From: Okapia johnstoni
Taxonomy: Eukaryota; Chordata; Mammalia; Artiodactyla; Giraffidae
NCBI GenBank assembly: GCA_024291935.2
Contig: CM044309.1
Span: 35,054,001-35,118,000 of the forward strand
Length of the DNA stretch: 64,000 nt
Direction of reading: 5' to 3'
The number at the start of each line of letters is the position of its first letter. Within the stretch, counting starts at the first letter, position 1. The notes under the pieces were generated by a model. It saw only the letters and a program-made list of their open reading frames with translations, had not been told where the DNA came from and did not search any database. Shown here piece by piece: positions 1-17,230 of this stretch. The position numbers and the translations under genes are program-made.

Positions 1-4540
<4,540 letters not shown>

Positions 4541-5187
4541 TGATTCTAACTGAGCATCATTGACAGAAGCAAGGCAGCTTGCATCCTTGTGAAGCAATGG
4601 AAGGCAGTATACCAACCAATGCAGCTAAGAGTCCTGGATGCAACCCCAGGTCTCTCACTCATCTGCTCCATGGCTTAAGGTAATTTGCTTAACTTCTGTG
4701 CAACTGCAGTGGCCTTGAAATAGGGCTGATGGAGTTACTGTGTGTGAAAACTTGGAGAAGCCTTAAAGTTGGATACAGAAGCAATAGATAAATGCCAGGG
4801 TGCTCCCAGGAAGTGTCCCTCCCAAGAATCATCCTACTCTAAGACACTTGGCAAGCAGCAGGGAAATGTGACTCAGAGACTTGATATTTGAAAGGGAGGT
4901 TTTTCTGGGAGATCCAAGACCCTTCATCCCTGGAGAGCCAGTATGGTAGGTTTGGTCTGCCTGCAGACTGCACTCGCATTCCACACTCGCATAGTATTTG
5001 TGGGGGGGAAAATACTTATAAAACTTTATTCTTTTAGGGAAAAAATCCATAGCCTTTTATTTAATAACTATTAATTAAACTAATGTAGCATCTCTAGTAG
5101 AATGAGGTTTTAGGCTTTTAATGAACCAAAGACCAAATAAGTGAGCCCACGTGCCATAAAACATAGCTGTTGGAATTCTTTATTTTC
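4541..5187. other. Intergenic, MIR-like remnant
   Basis: No gene seen. About 4618-4760 resembles a worn MIR SINE (+): a worn 'cctggatgcaacccc' head, then 'taatttgcttaacttctgtg'. The rest is unassigned. Confidence 0.45.
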
Positions 5188-6840
5188 AACCATAAAATAA
5201 ACAATTCAAAACAGCAGCAGATACTAGAAGAGGTGGCAAGAATACACACAAGAACTGTATAAAAAAGATCTTCACGACCCAGATAATCACTATTGTGTGA
5301 TCACTCACCTAGAGCCAGACATCCTGGAATGTGAAGTTAAGTGGGCTTTAGAAAGCATCACTACAAACAAAGCTAGTGGAGGTGATGGAATTCCAGTTGA
5401 GCTATTTCAAACCCTGAAAGATGATGCTGTGAAAGTGCTGCACTCAATATGCCAGTAAATCTGGAAAACTCAGCAGTGGTCACAGGACTGGAAGAGGTCA
5501 GTTTTCAATCCAATCCCAAAGAAAGGCAATGCCAAAGAATGCCCAAACTACTGCACAGTTGCACTCATCTCACATGCTAGTAAAGTAATGCTCAAAATTC
5601 TCCAAGCCAGGCTTCAGCAATACGTGAACTGTGAACTTCCAGATGTTCAAGCTGGTTTTCGAAAAGGCAGAGGAACCAGAGATCAAATTGCCAACATCCG
5701 CTGGGTCACTGACAAAGCAAGAGAGTTCCAGAAAAACATCTATTTCTGCTTTATTGACTGTGCCAAAGCCTTTGACTGTGTAGATCACAACAAACTGTGG
5801 AAAATTCTGAAAGAGATGGGAATACCAGACCACCTGACCTGCCTCTTGAGAAACCTGTACGCAGGTCAGGAAGCAACAGTCAGAACTGGACATGGAACAA
5901 CAGACTGGTTCCAAATAGGAAAAGGAGTATGTCAAGGCTGTATATTGTCACCCTGCTTATTTAACTTATATGCAGAGTACATCATGAGAAACGCGGGGCT
6001 GGAAGAAGAACAAGATGGAATCAAGATTGCAGGGAGAAATATCAATAACCTCAGATATGCGGATGACACCACCCTCATGGCAGAAAGTGAAGAAGAACTA
6101 AAGAGCCTCTTGATGAAAGTGAAAGAGGAGAGTGAAAAAGTTGGCTTAAAACTCAACATTCAGAAAACTAAGATCATGGCTTCTGGTCACATCATTTCAT
6201 GGGAAATAGATGGGGAAACAGTGTCAGACTTTATTTTTTGGGCCTCCAAAATCACTGCAGATGGTGATTGCAGCCATGAAATTAAAAGACGCTTACTCCT
6301 TGGAAGGAAGGTTATGACCAACATAGATGGCATATTTAAAAGCAGAGACATTACTTTGCTAACAAAGTCCGTCTAGTCAAGGCTATGGTTTTTCCAGTGG
6401 TCATGTATGGATGTGAGAGTTGGACGGTGAAGAAAGCTGAGTGCCTAAGAATTGATGCTTTTGAACTGTGGTGTTGGAGAAGACTCTTGAGAGTCTCTTG
6501 GACTGCAAGAAGATCCAACCGGTCCATCCTAAAGGAGATCAATCCTGGGTGTTCATTGGAAGGACTGATGTTGAAGCTGAAACTCCAATACTTTAGCCAC
6601 CTCATGCAAAGTGTTGACTCATTGGAAAAGACCCTGATGCTGGGAAAGATTGGGGGCAGGAGGAGAAGGTGACGACAGAGGATGAGATGGCTGGATGGCA
6701 TCACTGACTCAATGGACATGGGTTTGGGTAAACTCCGGGAGTTGGTGATGGACAGGGAGGCCTGGCGTGCTGCAATTCATGGGGTCACAAAGAGTCGACA
6801 CGACTGAGCGGCTGAACTGAACTGAACTGAACCATAAAAT
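5188..6840 (+). mobile_element. BovB (RTE) LINE, nearly complete RT and 3' end, with target duplication
   Basis: The element proper is about 5199-6829. AACCATAAAAT stands on both sides (5188-5198 and 6830-6840), an 11-bp target duplication. Its frame reads NKASGGDGIP, GFRKGRGTRDQ, DCAKAFDCVDHNKL, GVCQGCILSPCLFNLY and a catalytic YADD at 6056-6067, then the BovB C-terminal region WCWRRLL and the (gaact)n tail. A TAA at 5456 and frameshifts near 6230 and 6376 inactivate it, and the endonuclease end is absent, so it is 5'-truncated. BovB is known to have entered ruminants by horizontal transfer. Confidence 0.93.
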
Positions 6841-8170
6841 CCATAAAATTTGCTACTTATTTGTTTTTACTCTCATTGCCTTTTAGAATCCATAGATTTG
6901 GGGACTCCCTCTGGTGGTTAAATAAAATATTATTTTTATATCGATAAAGTTAAACAAAAAGATAAAAGGTAACATCTATGTAAAATAACTTCCTGGAGAA
7001 TATGAAAATTCTTCGATTTTTAAGATATGACACCCATCAAGCTATGGTGATGATGATGATGATAACAATGAATGATTTTACTCAATTCTGACTTGGGTTG
7101 ATTGCCACAATCACAGATAAAAACAATCTGGCAAAAACAAGCATAAAAGGCAAAACAAAGTATAAAATTTTTTAAATACATGAAAGCCACAAATGACCAA
7201 AATTCTTGAATACAATACAGAAACTGAAAAAAACAATAAAACATCTTGAGGTTCACAAACATTACCCCAAATTCCAAACTGCTTCAATATCAATAAGGCA
7301 GATCAATAGCAATACAAAAACTAATAACATTTTCACTGCTATAGCCCAAATGTTGTCGCTACGACTTTATATTTTGTCCAATATTTTTTCTGTCTACTCA
7401 CCCAGAGCAAAATTATAGTTGCTTTACTAATGAAGTCATCATTTGAAAGTCTATTTGATAGATGGATTTATTTCTCCCTCCTTCTTTACCAGTCCTCATA
7501 AAAGAACACAATTTGTTTATCTGCTTTTCCTTAGCTCCTTTCTCCTTTCCACTAATCAGAGACAGAATGCTATTACTGTTCTCAATCTCCTTCAGTGAGT
7601 GTGAAAGAGCACCCTAACTTCTTGTAGTATCAGGGGGTAGCTCAGCTAAAAATTCCCTTCTGCTGAAGTTATAGGGAGCACCAAATTTCTGCCATTGTCA
7701 AGGTTCTTTATCAATACATTTTCTTGGATAGTGGCATAAATAACACTTAACTTGGTGGCATGTGGGTGTTCTAGAAGTAAAAAAAATGAAAGTGAGACAG
7801 TGGGTCTTATTTCTGGAAGATCTTCCAGGAATATGAAGAACCCTATCTCTTCCCAATCATCTCAGCCTTCACCAAATTCTTCATGCTTATTTTTTCCAGT
7901 GGCATCTTAAGGGACACCATAAAGAGAACAAATTACATCAATCTCCTCCTCTGTACCTGATTGAAATGAATTTTTATTATTGTACTTTAAGAACTAGCAT
8001 TTTTTCAGAGAGAAATTATCTCAAATATAGAAAAATAAACTGATTTTTTCAAGTTTATAAGATCAGCTTTAAAAAATCGAGCTTTTTAAGAAACCATTAA
8101 GCAAACACTCTTATGTGAGTAAAGCATATTTGCCCCTCATCCTGAATTCATATATATTCATATAAGTATA
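6841..8170. other. Intergenic, no gene seen
   Basis: AT-rich unassigned DNA with a short (GAT)n run at about 7045-7064. No convincing exon, RNA gene or repeat family recognised. Confidence 0.5.
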
Positions 8171-8632
8171 GTTAAAGCTATGGTTTTTCCAGTAGTCATG
8201 TATGGATGTGAGAGTTGGACCATAAAGAAGGCTGAGTGCTGAAAAATTGATGCTTTTGAACTGTGGTGTTGGAGAAGACTTTTGAGAGTCCCTTGGACTG
8301 CAAGGAGATCCAACCAGCCCATCTAAAGGAAATCAGTCCTTAATATTCATTGGAAGGACTGATGCTGAAGCTCCAGTACTTTGGCCACCGGATGCGAAGA
8401 ACTGATTCATTGGAAAAGACCCTGATGCTGGGAAAGAATGAAGGCAGGAGAAGGGGATGACAGAGGATGAGATGGTTGAATGACATCACCGACTCAATGG
8501 ACATGAGTTTGAGCAAGCTCTGGGAGTTGGTTATGGACAGGGAAGCCTGGCATACTGCAGTCAGAAAAGTCACATACTACATACCGGGTCACAAAGAGTT
8601 GGACACGACTGAGTGACTGAACTGAACTGAAG
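8171..8632 (+). mobile_element. BovB 3' fragment
   Basis: Covers only the C-terminal coding end and tail of BovB, from 'gctatggtttttccag' to the (gaact)n end. Small indels, including an extra stretch at about 8566-8590, break the frame. Confidence 0.9.
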
Positions 8633-9372
8633 TCTATCTATTTACACATCCAACTTTATGTGGCCCAGGTCATTTCTAGGGCAAAACAGCAAAAGAAAAA
8701 TAAGGAAAATCTGTCTTACTAGGTCATATTACCCCAGATTCCTCCTGCTCTGGAAAAATCTACTAAGCTAGTTAATATAAATGAGCATTATGAAAAAAAT
8801 CTTAGAGATATTCATAAATTTGAGCTAAAGAGAGACTGAGAACCACTTCTAAGATGGAAAGTTGCAAACTTATAAGGAGGCAGCCACAGGTAGCAAGGAC
8901 TACCCTCCAAATGGACATTTTCATCCCTTCTCTCAGCCTCTAACTATAGAGTTACATTCCCCGAGTATGATGCCCCAGGATGCTTGTACAGCAATGTTCT
9001 GAGGGAGGAAAAATACATTCAAAATCAACTGAGTTAGAAAACACTCCATATTATATGATTGGAATGAAGATGAGGAAGGAAAGAAAGGGGAGGAAGAAAT
9101 GTTCAGGAAGTAAAATATATATAACATAAATCATTTTTTTAATGAATCTGAAAAAAGAGTGAGAGAGAGAACAAAAGGGAGAAAAAGAGGCTAGGAGAAA
9201 TACACCCTATTTGCCTATATATGACTGTGGATGAAGTGAGTAGACACAGGAAGTATCATGACCAGAGTATAAAAGCGTGGTGTTCCCCACGGTCAACACC
9301 AATCTATAAACATTGCATGGAACTAGCATCCTACAGACTGTACTTTGGGGGAAGCTTAAAGCAGAATTCATA
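8633..9372. other. Intergenic, no gene seen
   Basis: Unassigned sequence with a purine-rich stretch at 9150-9200. Nothing gene-like recognised. Confidence 0.5.
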
Positions 9373-9622
9373 AAAATGTCATGCGTGTGTGCTAAGTCAT
9401 TTCAGTCGTGTCTGACTCTGTGCAACCCTATGGACTGTAATTTAGACCACCAGGCTCGTCTGTCCATGGGATTCTCCAAGCAAGAATAATGGATTGGGTT
9501 GCCATTCCCTTCTGCAGGGTATCTTCCCAACCCAGGGATCAAACCCATGGCTCTTATGTCTCCTGCATTGGCAGGCGGGTTCTTTACCACTAAGGCCACC
9601 TAAGAAGCCCCCAAAATGTCAT
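9373..9622 (-). mobile_element. Bov-tA SINE with target duplication
   Basis: The SINE is 9383-9612, reverse strand: BovB-like tail at left, tRNA-Glu-like head at right. AAAATGTCAT flanks it (9373-9382 and 9613-9622), a perfect 10-bp target duplication. The 65-aa open frame across it is SINE sequence, not a gene. Confidence 0.93.
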
Positions 9623-11013
9623 AGCTAAGTGAAAAACTAATAAGAGGATTGATTTATACATATAAAGATTTCCCCCAAAGTTTTACAATCCAGGTTCTTG
9701 TGCCCAATTTATAATTCTTACATGCCTTTGAAACGCCCTCTTGATACAAGAGTCACTAGATCTTAACCCTAGCTGCATCTTATAATCACTTGAGGAGCTT
9801 TAAAAACAGTCTGGTCTTACCTCCCAGATTACTGGGTGATCCCACTAATAATATTCTAAGGTGACTAACACATACAGAAGTACTCAGATAGTCAAATTGT
9901 AAACCCAGTGTTAACAATCAAAGGACACCTTGTTTCCTCTTGGTTACAGCTCCTTGGTTTTCTTCCCATCTTTCCTTTTCTTTTCCAACTTTGTTACTGA
10001 GGAAACATCACCATTTCTCTCCTTCACTAAGAGCTTATTCCAAAGCTTAAGAGTAGTGGTGACAAGAGAAATAAAAACAAGGAGAAACAAGAGGAACCCA
10101 ACTGCCCTTCTGGATTAACCTCCTCTGCACACTGTCAAGGTTCTAAGCCTACAGGGAAGTCCTCCTATAATTCTTAAATGGAACCTCAGTTTCTTGATCA
10201 GTCCTGAAAGTAAGCAGAATCGGGTATACCAGTGATCTGTTTCTTCACCCCGAAATATACTGGAAAGAGTCTAATGTACACAGGTATAGACTCTGCCCTT
10301 CAATGTGACTAGGTCTTGTTCTTCAATACACTTTTCTATAGGAGTCCCATCATGAGTTCTGGATTGTGAATTGTAAACAGTGATGCCAGGAAGCATTTTG
10401 CCAGGGCATAGCCTTGGTGTTTGATCACCCCAATCACAGCACCCAACTGTCTCCTGAAATGTTGATTCCTTCTCTAGTCTGGCTTGCTCTTCTACCTAAT
10501 TCTCTTGCTTTTCCTCTAGAACTTGAAATCTTTCCTAGACCTCTGGCCATCCCTCTGAGTCATGGGACCTTGTGCAGTTCTTTTCAAGCCCTTCTTTTTT
10601 TGTGCCTGAACCAAGGCTTGACTCTCTAGGAGAGGCACATGCCACCTGGGCTCCAACTTTCCATCCACAATGTGAATCACACTTGCCATGCCCCACCCTT
10701 AGGACTGCAGAGCTTGGTATGCACACTTGCAGAGTTAGAACTGGGAGAGATTCATCACTATCTGACTGCCTTCCATGAGCCAGCCCCAGTAGCAGGGTGA
10801 GTGTCCCCAAATCTGGCTCTGACTCACTTTGCAGCTTCCAGCTAAACCTAAGCAGGCCTAATGCCTTTTAGGATATACTTGTATCCAAGCTTATAGCTTT
10901 AACTTCTCTACCACAAAAGCATTGATAACTTGTGTAAGAAAACATTCTGCAACGTAAAACCCCCCACACATTATGCCTTAACATCAATTAGCTTACATTT
11001 CCATTAATAGAGC
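9623..11013. other. Intergenic, with MER5-like DNA transposon remnant
   Basis: About 9755-9880 resembles a MER5A (hAT-Charlie) element on the + strand: 'cttaaccctagctgcatct', 'atcacttgaggagctttaaaa'. The remainder (9881-11013) is moderately GC-rich but shows no recognisable coding exon; its small open frames lack any family signature. Confidence 0.5.
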
Positions 11014-11225
11014 AAGGCCTTCCTGGTGGTTCAGTGGTAAAGAATCCACCTGCCCATGCAGGAGATGCCAGTTCAATCCCTGATCTGGGTAGATCCTCTG
11101 GAGAAGGAAATGGCACCCCATTCCAGTATTCTTGCCTGGGAAATCCCATGGACAGAGGAGCCTGGGGGCTACGTACAGTCCAAGGGGTTGCAAAGAGTCA
11201 GACGTTACTTAGCAATTGAACAACA
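11014..11225 (+). mobile_element. Bov-tA SINE
   Basis: tRNA-Glu-like head (ggttcagtggtaaagaatcc), B-box-like 'gttcaatccctg', and the Bov-A body ending 'agagtcagacgttacttag'. No clear target duplication. Confidence 0.9.
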
Positions 11226-11955
11226 ACATTGGATACATTATATAATAATTAGGATATGTGAGTCTTCCTCATGAATATCATGAAGAGGGTTGTTTATGTG
11301 AACAGCATGCATTGAATTCTAAAGCACCCACTGGCATATTTGGTTCCCCAGATATCTAGTTAAACCACAAAATCAGTAGCCCTTGGTAGATACAGGTAAA
11401 ATGTGCTTTGTTGGCAACATGGTTACCAAAAGGAATCTTGACTAACAAGATCTCTTTACATTTTTTTTACTGTATCTAAAAGAGTATGTGCCGATCAAGA
11501 TAATAAAGGGTAATTCAGTGTGGAGACCTGGCATGTAAAGGTCTATATGACTCTGTGTTTCCAGCTCTGCCTGCAAGAGGGTGTGCCCTAGTGAAATCTG
11601 CCCATGTCACAGTTATATATACTGCAGCACCAATATGCAGGCACAATGCACTTTTCTTGATGTTAGATGCTCTTAGGTTAGCAGAAGGGCAGAACCAGTC
11701 TGCCCTTAATCATAAAATCTGCTGCATTACAACCAAGTAGAAAAGTCACTGTGCCCTTTCCCTTTAAATGCTAAGGCTGATTTATCCTCAGTGAACATGC
11801 GTGTTCAATATCTATTTTCCAATAAGTTTTGATTTCATCTGCTCTGACCATTAGTTCTAGTCAGCTTATAACTCTTCCCCTCTAGGAAATTCTTTAGCCC
11901 CCAAAGAAAAATCTAGGATGGAAAAGTGATGTGGTTTCTGTTAAGATCATTTTAG

Positions 11956-12010
11956 GCACATAAAAATTCTCCTTAAAATATTCCTACTTCACTCACAGCA
12001 AAACTGTGGT
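11956..12010 (+). repeat. 55-bp direct repeat, copy A
   Basis: From 'gcacataaaaattctcc' to 'aaaactgtggt'. It matches 12709-12763 at 53 of 55 positions in the same orientation. It is not part of any repeat family I recognise. Confidence 0.85.
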
Positions 12011-12708
12011 AGCCAAGCAGGTGCCTTCATCCCAGGTTGTTCATAGGAATATTTGCATAAGCTTTGAACTTTCTCTTAAAACATGTTTCTTTCAAGAGCT
12101 CTTAAACTCAGTCACTACCATGTGATTCATTCTCTACTACCCAGCCTCATGTGATTATGTCTCAGCAACATTTCAAGCCACTGCATCATGCATTTTGGGA
12201 ATGTTCTTAATTTACCAAAATGATGAATGTCCACTATTGCCAGGACGGGGTTCTTCTGCTTCAGTTAACAATCTTTATGTGCTATCTCCATGTGCCATAT
12301 AGCAAGGACAGAGAAATCCATCCCCAAAGCAATTTCCCAAAGATGGGCTAGACCCTTTCCCTTTTTCTCCCACTTAATAAATCATGTCATAAATCAAATG
12401 AATGACACTGATGTCATTTTAAGTATACCCTGGAACACAGTATATTTTGTCTTTAAAAAGGAAACTGCATAATATTACAAACTTGGAAATATTAAGAACT
12501 AGCAACATATTTCACAGTGAAGCTCAACACATTACAACATTACAACAGCACGTTGGAAAAGAACTGGTCCATAGACTTCATTGTCGGACAATCAGATTTT
12601 TAAAGCACTTTACATGCATTGCTTCACTCAGTTTTCACAATATTCCTATAAAGTGAGAGATGAACATATGTTTCCTTCATGTTAAAACTTCCATATGTAT
12701 ATGTATAT

Positions 12709-12763
12709 GCATATAAAAATTCTCCTTAAAATATTCCTACTTCACTCACAGCAAAATTGTGGT
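12709..12763 (+). repeat. 55-bp direct repeat, copy B, next to a SINE
   Basis: Second copy of 11956-12010, 698 bp downstream, ending 3-4 bp before a Bov-tA begins. Only two C/T differences separate the copies. Confidence 0.85.
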
Positions 12764-12766
12764 GTA

Positions 12767-12975
12767 TATATCCCTGGTGGCTCAGACGGTAAAGCATCTG
12801 CCTACAATGCGGGAGGACCCTGGTTCGATCCCTGGGTCGGGAAGATCCTCTGGAGAAGGAAACGGCAGCCCACTCCAGTACTCTTTTCTGGAGAATTCCA
12901 TGGACAGAGGGGTGTGGTATGCTACAGTCCATGAGGTCGCAACTAGCTGGACATGACTGAACGACTTCGCTCATT
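12767..12975 (+). mobile_element. Bov-tA SINE
   Basis: Head 'ccctggtggctcagacgg', B box 'ggttcgatccc', body to 'acatgactgaacgacttcg'. It starts just after repeat copy B, with no clear target duplication of its own. Confidence 0.9.
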
Positions 12976-13999
12976 CACTCATACATATGAGAGCATGAGT
13001 CAAGTAAGCATTTCCGTGTTGCATATCAGGGGCATTTAAGTATTTGCTGCATGAACAGAGGGAAGGAGGGAGCAGTCAGGGAGGGAGAAGGAAGAATGCT
13101 TAATGATTCAATTTGCAAGGCTCAGATGCAAAGGACACTGCCTTTATTCTTAACTTCTTCACCTACAATTAGGAAATGATCTTGCTATACCAATATTTTA
13201 CATAATCTTTTCTACAAATTTGTTTTTCCTTTGTGATGATTTATGGGCAAAAAAGGACTGAATTTAAATAAGTTCTAGGAAAACATCGTATATTATGTCT
13301 GTCTTATATGCTCACAATTTTCTTTTCACATGTTAAAGTGACTAAAAGTCCCTTAGTAAAGAATCATGTTTAATTTTGTTTCACTTGTGTTATTAACATT
13401 TATTTGATCATGAAAACCTGTTCTCCTGTAACTCCTATTAACATGATGTAGAACTGGGTTCTAAGGAACACACTTTCGGAACTGCTGCAATAAGGAGTTA
13501 ACTGTCTCAGTTCAAATAATCAAGTGCCTTAAAGATGCTTTACTCACCATTATTTGAAAAAAATGACAGTGTCTGATGGAGCCCCCTTATAAAGGCCTCT
13601 ACTTGGAAACTGACAAAGATAACTAAAAAGAAATAACATATGAGAAAGAAAGTGGTTATCAGTTCTGAAACTAGTAAATACTGCCAATGACAGAATTTCA
13701 CAAATTTTTGGCAGGAATTACCAGCAAATACAGTAAATTTTAATCAGTGTGAAGAAAAGCATCAAAGGTTGATGAGCAACTTCCCTTCCTGAAAATGAGG
13801 TTTCCAGAGAAATAACTATATATTTTGCCAATTCTCACTAACAGAAAGTAAATGGAGAACAGGGCTGGAACCAGAGGAGACCTTGAAAGAAACAGCTTTC
13901 TGCCCTAGAATGCCCCTGCCCCGAGGCTAAGCAAATTCAGAAAAATGAACAGCCACTCTTTAGCATAGCATGTTGCATGATTTATTGAACGATGACATT
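12976..13999. other. Intergenic, no gene seen
   Basis: Unassigned AT-rich sequence with a short purine-rich patch at 13055-13095. Confidence 0.5.
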
Positions 14000-14222
14000 C
14001 TTCTTCTGTTGTTGTTCAGTCGCCCAGTCGTGTCCGACTCTGCGACCACATGGACTGCAGCACGTGAGGCTTCCCTGTCCTTCACTATCTCCTGGAGCTT
14101 GCCCAAGTTCATGATCGCTGCATCGGTGATGCTGTCAAGCCCCATCTCATCCTCTGACTCCCTCTTCTCTTTCTGCCCTCGATCTTTCCCAGCATCAGGG
14201 ACTTTTCCGATGAGTCGTCGAA
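14000..14222 (-). mobile_element. BovB 3' end fragment
   Basis: Reverse complement of the BovB tail: 'gttgttcagtcgcccagtcg' on the left (element 3' end), 'cccagcatcagggactttt' on the right. No RT motifs remain. Confidence 0.88.
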
Positions 14223-14397
14223 AGTAACATATTTCTCCAGCAAGGCAGCGGGGAAAGAATTCTCATTGTCTAGAGACTCTAGAAGCAAGGGTGAATGATT
14301 TTTACAGATGCAAATGTGGTTATGCAAAAGAACAGTAAAAAAAATGTGACCTCACCAAACTAAAAGCCCTTAGGCCATGTAACTTTTCTCCAAGCTG

Positions 14398-14772
14398 ATT
14401 ACTTACCTCTGTCTTAGTTTTCTTGGGCTGCTGGAACAAAATACTATAGACTGAGTAGCTTCAATAGCACACATTTCTTTTCTCAGAGTCTGAAAGCTGG
14501 AAATCCAAGATTGGGGTGCTGGCAGAGTGTGTGTCACAAATGTTCCTGCTCATGGATGGTCACCTTCTCACTGTGTGCTCATATGACCTTTCCTTGGTGT
14601 GTACGTTTTCTCCTTTTTTTCTCCTAAGGGCATTAATTTCTTCATGAGGGTCCTATCCTCAGGACCACATGGAAACCTAATCACCTTCCCCAAACCCACC
14701 TCCAAATACCACCACATTGAGAGTTCAACATATGAATTCTGAGGTAATACAAGCATTCAGTCCATAACACTT
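14398..14772. repeat. Ancient mammalian interspersed repeat, family not assigned
   Basis: Contains the widespread module 'gggctgctggaacaaaat', 'ctgaaagctggaaatccaag', 'cttcatgagggtcctatcc', 'caacatatgaattctgagg'. I recognise the module from many mammalian loci but do not name the family with confidence. Confidence 0.5.
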
Positions 14773-15325
14773 GCCTAGTAAACACAGGTGATCAATCAAA
14801 TGTCAAAAAAGTATTCCTTCATACCCTTAATGCAAAATATACACAAAATCCATCCAAACCCGCCACCACCAATCCACACACACTGAAACACACACAACAC
14901 ACTAGAAATGAAGTTTTCTGTTTTTTTACCCCATCACATATAGAGAGCAAAACATTCAGAAATAAAGTTTTCTAACAAAAGAACACAGTCTTGCCACAGA
15001 AATCAAGACAATCTTATCAAGCATCTGAATCCAGTTGCCAACTTACAGAAAATGCACAAGATAAATAAAGAAATATGATGATTTGTGAAAAACTGTTTAA
15101 GTCCAATTCCCTGGTACATTCAAGGTATTTATTATGAGGGAATGAATGGGAAAGAGAGAGAATGTGTAGATTAAAAAAAAAAAAAACACTTGAAAGTAAA
15201 ATAAAGTTTTAAAAAGTAGGTATGCATTATTGGGTGATAAAATCATAAAGAAAAGTAAGGAAGTACTAACTATAAAAGTCAGAATAGTGGGTAATTTGAA
15301 AGGAGAAGAGCCATGAGTAAGATGG
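14773..15325. other. Intergenic, no gene seen
   Basis: AT-rich with a CA-rich stretch (14870-14905) and an A-run at about 15173-15186. Confidence 0.5.
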
Positions 15326-15600
15326 GAAAATAAAATAAGTCCTGGAATGTAATGTACAGGATGGTGATTATAGGTAATAATACTGTACAATATATTTAAA
15401 AATTACTAAGAGTAGATCTTAAAAGTTCTGATCACAAGAATTTAAAATATGTAGCTCTGTGAAGTGACAGATATTAGCTAAATTCATGGTAGTTATTTTG
15501 CAGTATATACATCAGTGCACTATATCAAATCAATTTTTTGTATACCTAAAACTAATATGATACATCAGTTATACCTCAACAAAAAATAAAATTCAAAAAC
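15326..15600 (+). mobile_element. L1M 3' end
   Basis: Old L1 3' UTR: 'aatgtaatgtacaggatgg', 'gagtagatcttaaaagttc', 'cctaaaactaatatgat', then an A-rich end. Confidence 0.8.
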
Positions 15601-15679
15601 AACAAAAAGAAGATAAGAAAATGAAGGGATTCCTGGAATGGATACTAAAATTCTATTTTTTGATCAAGTAATGGTTATA

Positions 15680-15992
15680 ATACTATTAATTTTTTCAGTT
15701 ATGTAGGATAAGTTACTGAGATCTATATTGCACAATGCCAATAGCTACTATCTTATTGCTTACTTAAACCTTGCTAAGAGAGTAGATCTTACATTAAGTA
15801 CTCTTATCACAGATAAATAAACAAACTAATAATAATAAAGGAAGTAGAAAGAAGCTTTGAGAGGTTATGCATATGTTTATGGCCTTGAAGGTGATGATAG
15901 TTTCACGGATGCCTACCTATCCCCAAACTCAGTAAATTGTACACACTGATTATGTAAATATGTCAACCAAACCTTAATAAAGTGGTTTCAAA
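15680..15992 (+). mobile_element. L1M 3' end, second fragment
   Basis: Carries 'gctaagagagtagatctta', 'ggtgatgatagtttcacgg', 'gtcaaccaaaccttaataaa', typical of older L1 3' UTRs. It is separate from the copy that ends near 15600. Confidence 0.7.
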
Positions 15993-16546
15993 AATTATTC
16001 AGCTTTTAATAATTCATTAATCTCTAAATTCCTTTTTTTTTTGCTTTCTTTGTGGTTTGTTTTACAAGAAAATATTTTTAAAATGTGGCAGAAAGCACTG
16101 CATGCAAAACATAAATGAAGTATGTTCTCTGCAAACAGAATTACTCCAGAAAAGAGAAGAATTTTTAAAGAGGAACTATGGCTTTAAGAGAATTTTAAAC
16201 ATAGGAAATAATATAAACTATTATTTACAGTAATTCCTCTCCTTTTCCAGTTCCCAGAGATGGTATTACATTTATATAAAGTATTCAACACTATAAGTTT
16301 GAAAATCTATTTGAAAGAAATTTTTCCTGGAAAATAAGTGAAGTAAATTGTCTGAAAATAAGTCAACAGCTAAATAAGACACTGATGAAGCTGTTACACA
16401 ACAACAAAGAATGTGTTACAATAGAATGGAAGAGTTTACTTCTATGAGCACAAAGAAAGAAAGCTTCACATTCCTTTATGTAAAGTTAATTTAACCCTGA
16501 AACAAAATCTATTAAAAACAGAGATAATAAAATCATAACTACAAAC
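15993..16546. other. Intergenic, no gene seen
   Basis: AT-rich, one T-run near 16031. Nothing assigned. Confidence 0.5.
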
Positions 16547-16766
16547 AATATGCATGCTCAGTAGTGTCAAACTCTTTGCAACCCTCGACTGTAGCCCATC
16601 AGGCTCTTCTGTCCATGGGATTTCCCAGGCAAGAATACTGGAATGGGTTGCCATTTCCTCCTCCTGAGGAAAGATCCTCCTCAGGATCTTCCTGAGCCAG
16701 GGATTGAACCCTTGTCTTTGCTTTAGCAGGTGGATTCTTTGCCCACTGCACCACCAGGGAAGCCCA
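16547..16766 (-). mobile_element. Bov-tA SINE
   Basis: Reverse-strand SINE with its tRNA-like head at right ('caccaccagggaagccc'). A small internal repeat of 'gatcctcctcagg' type at 16672-16692 marks a local duplication inside the body. Confidence 0.9.
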
Positions 16767-17054
16767 ATAAAAATATAGACACATGTCAATAAAAATTTAA
16801 CAGCAAAAATTGTTAATAAAATGTTAATATTTGGAACATTACTGATTGAAATTCTACTATTATATGACCAAATGATACTCATTCCCAGAATTTTAAAAAA
16901 TGGTTTAATACTAGAAGGTTTATTAATACAATTTCTCTCAAAAAAAATAAATGAAGGAAAAAATACTCTGTAATCATAATAGGTACCCAAGTCATTAAAC
17001 ATATGTTTTACATTTTTAAACTTATAAATCAAGATCTTTAACATGATTTTAAAA

Positions 17055-17230
17055 AGATAGAAGGCAGAAGGAGAAGGGGATGACAGAGGACAAGATGGTT
17101 GGATGGCATCACTGACTCAATGGACATGAGTTCGAGCAAGCTCCAGGAGATAGTGAAGGACAGGAAAGCCCAGTGTTCTGCAGTCCATGGGGTTGCAAAG
17201 AGTCGGACATGACTGAGTGAATAACAACAA
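17055..17230 (+). mobile_element. BovB 3' end fragment
   Basis: Last ~170 bp of BovB, from 'ggcagaaggagaagggga' to 'cggacatgactgagtga' plus an (aac)n-like tail. Confidence 0.88.

Larger units (their letters stand above)
11226..12766. other. Intergenic, contains a 55-bp direct duplication
   Basis: No gene seen. A MIR-like remnant (-) lies at about 12595-12665. A 55-bp segment occurs at 11956-12010 and again at 12709-12763, detailed separately. Confidence 0.5.

Noticed and set aside
5588..6376. 262-codon RT-like host gene
   Set aside because: BovB LINE with upstream stop, frameshifts and LINE tail.
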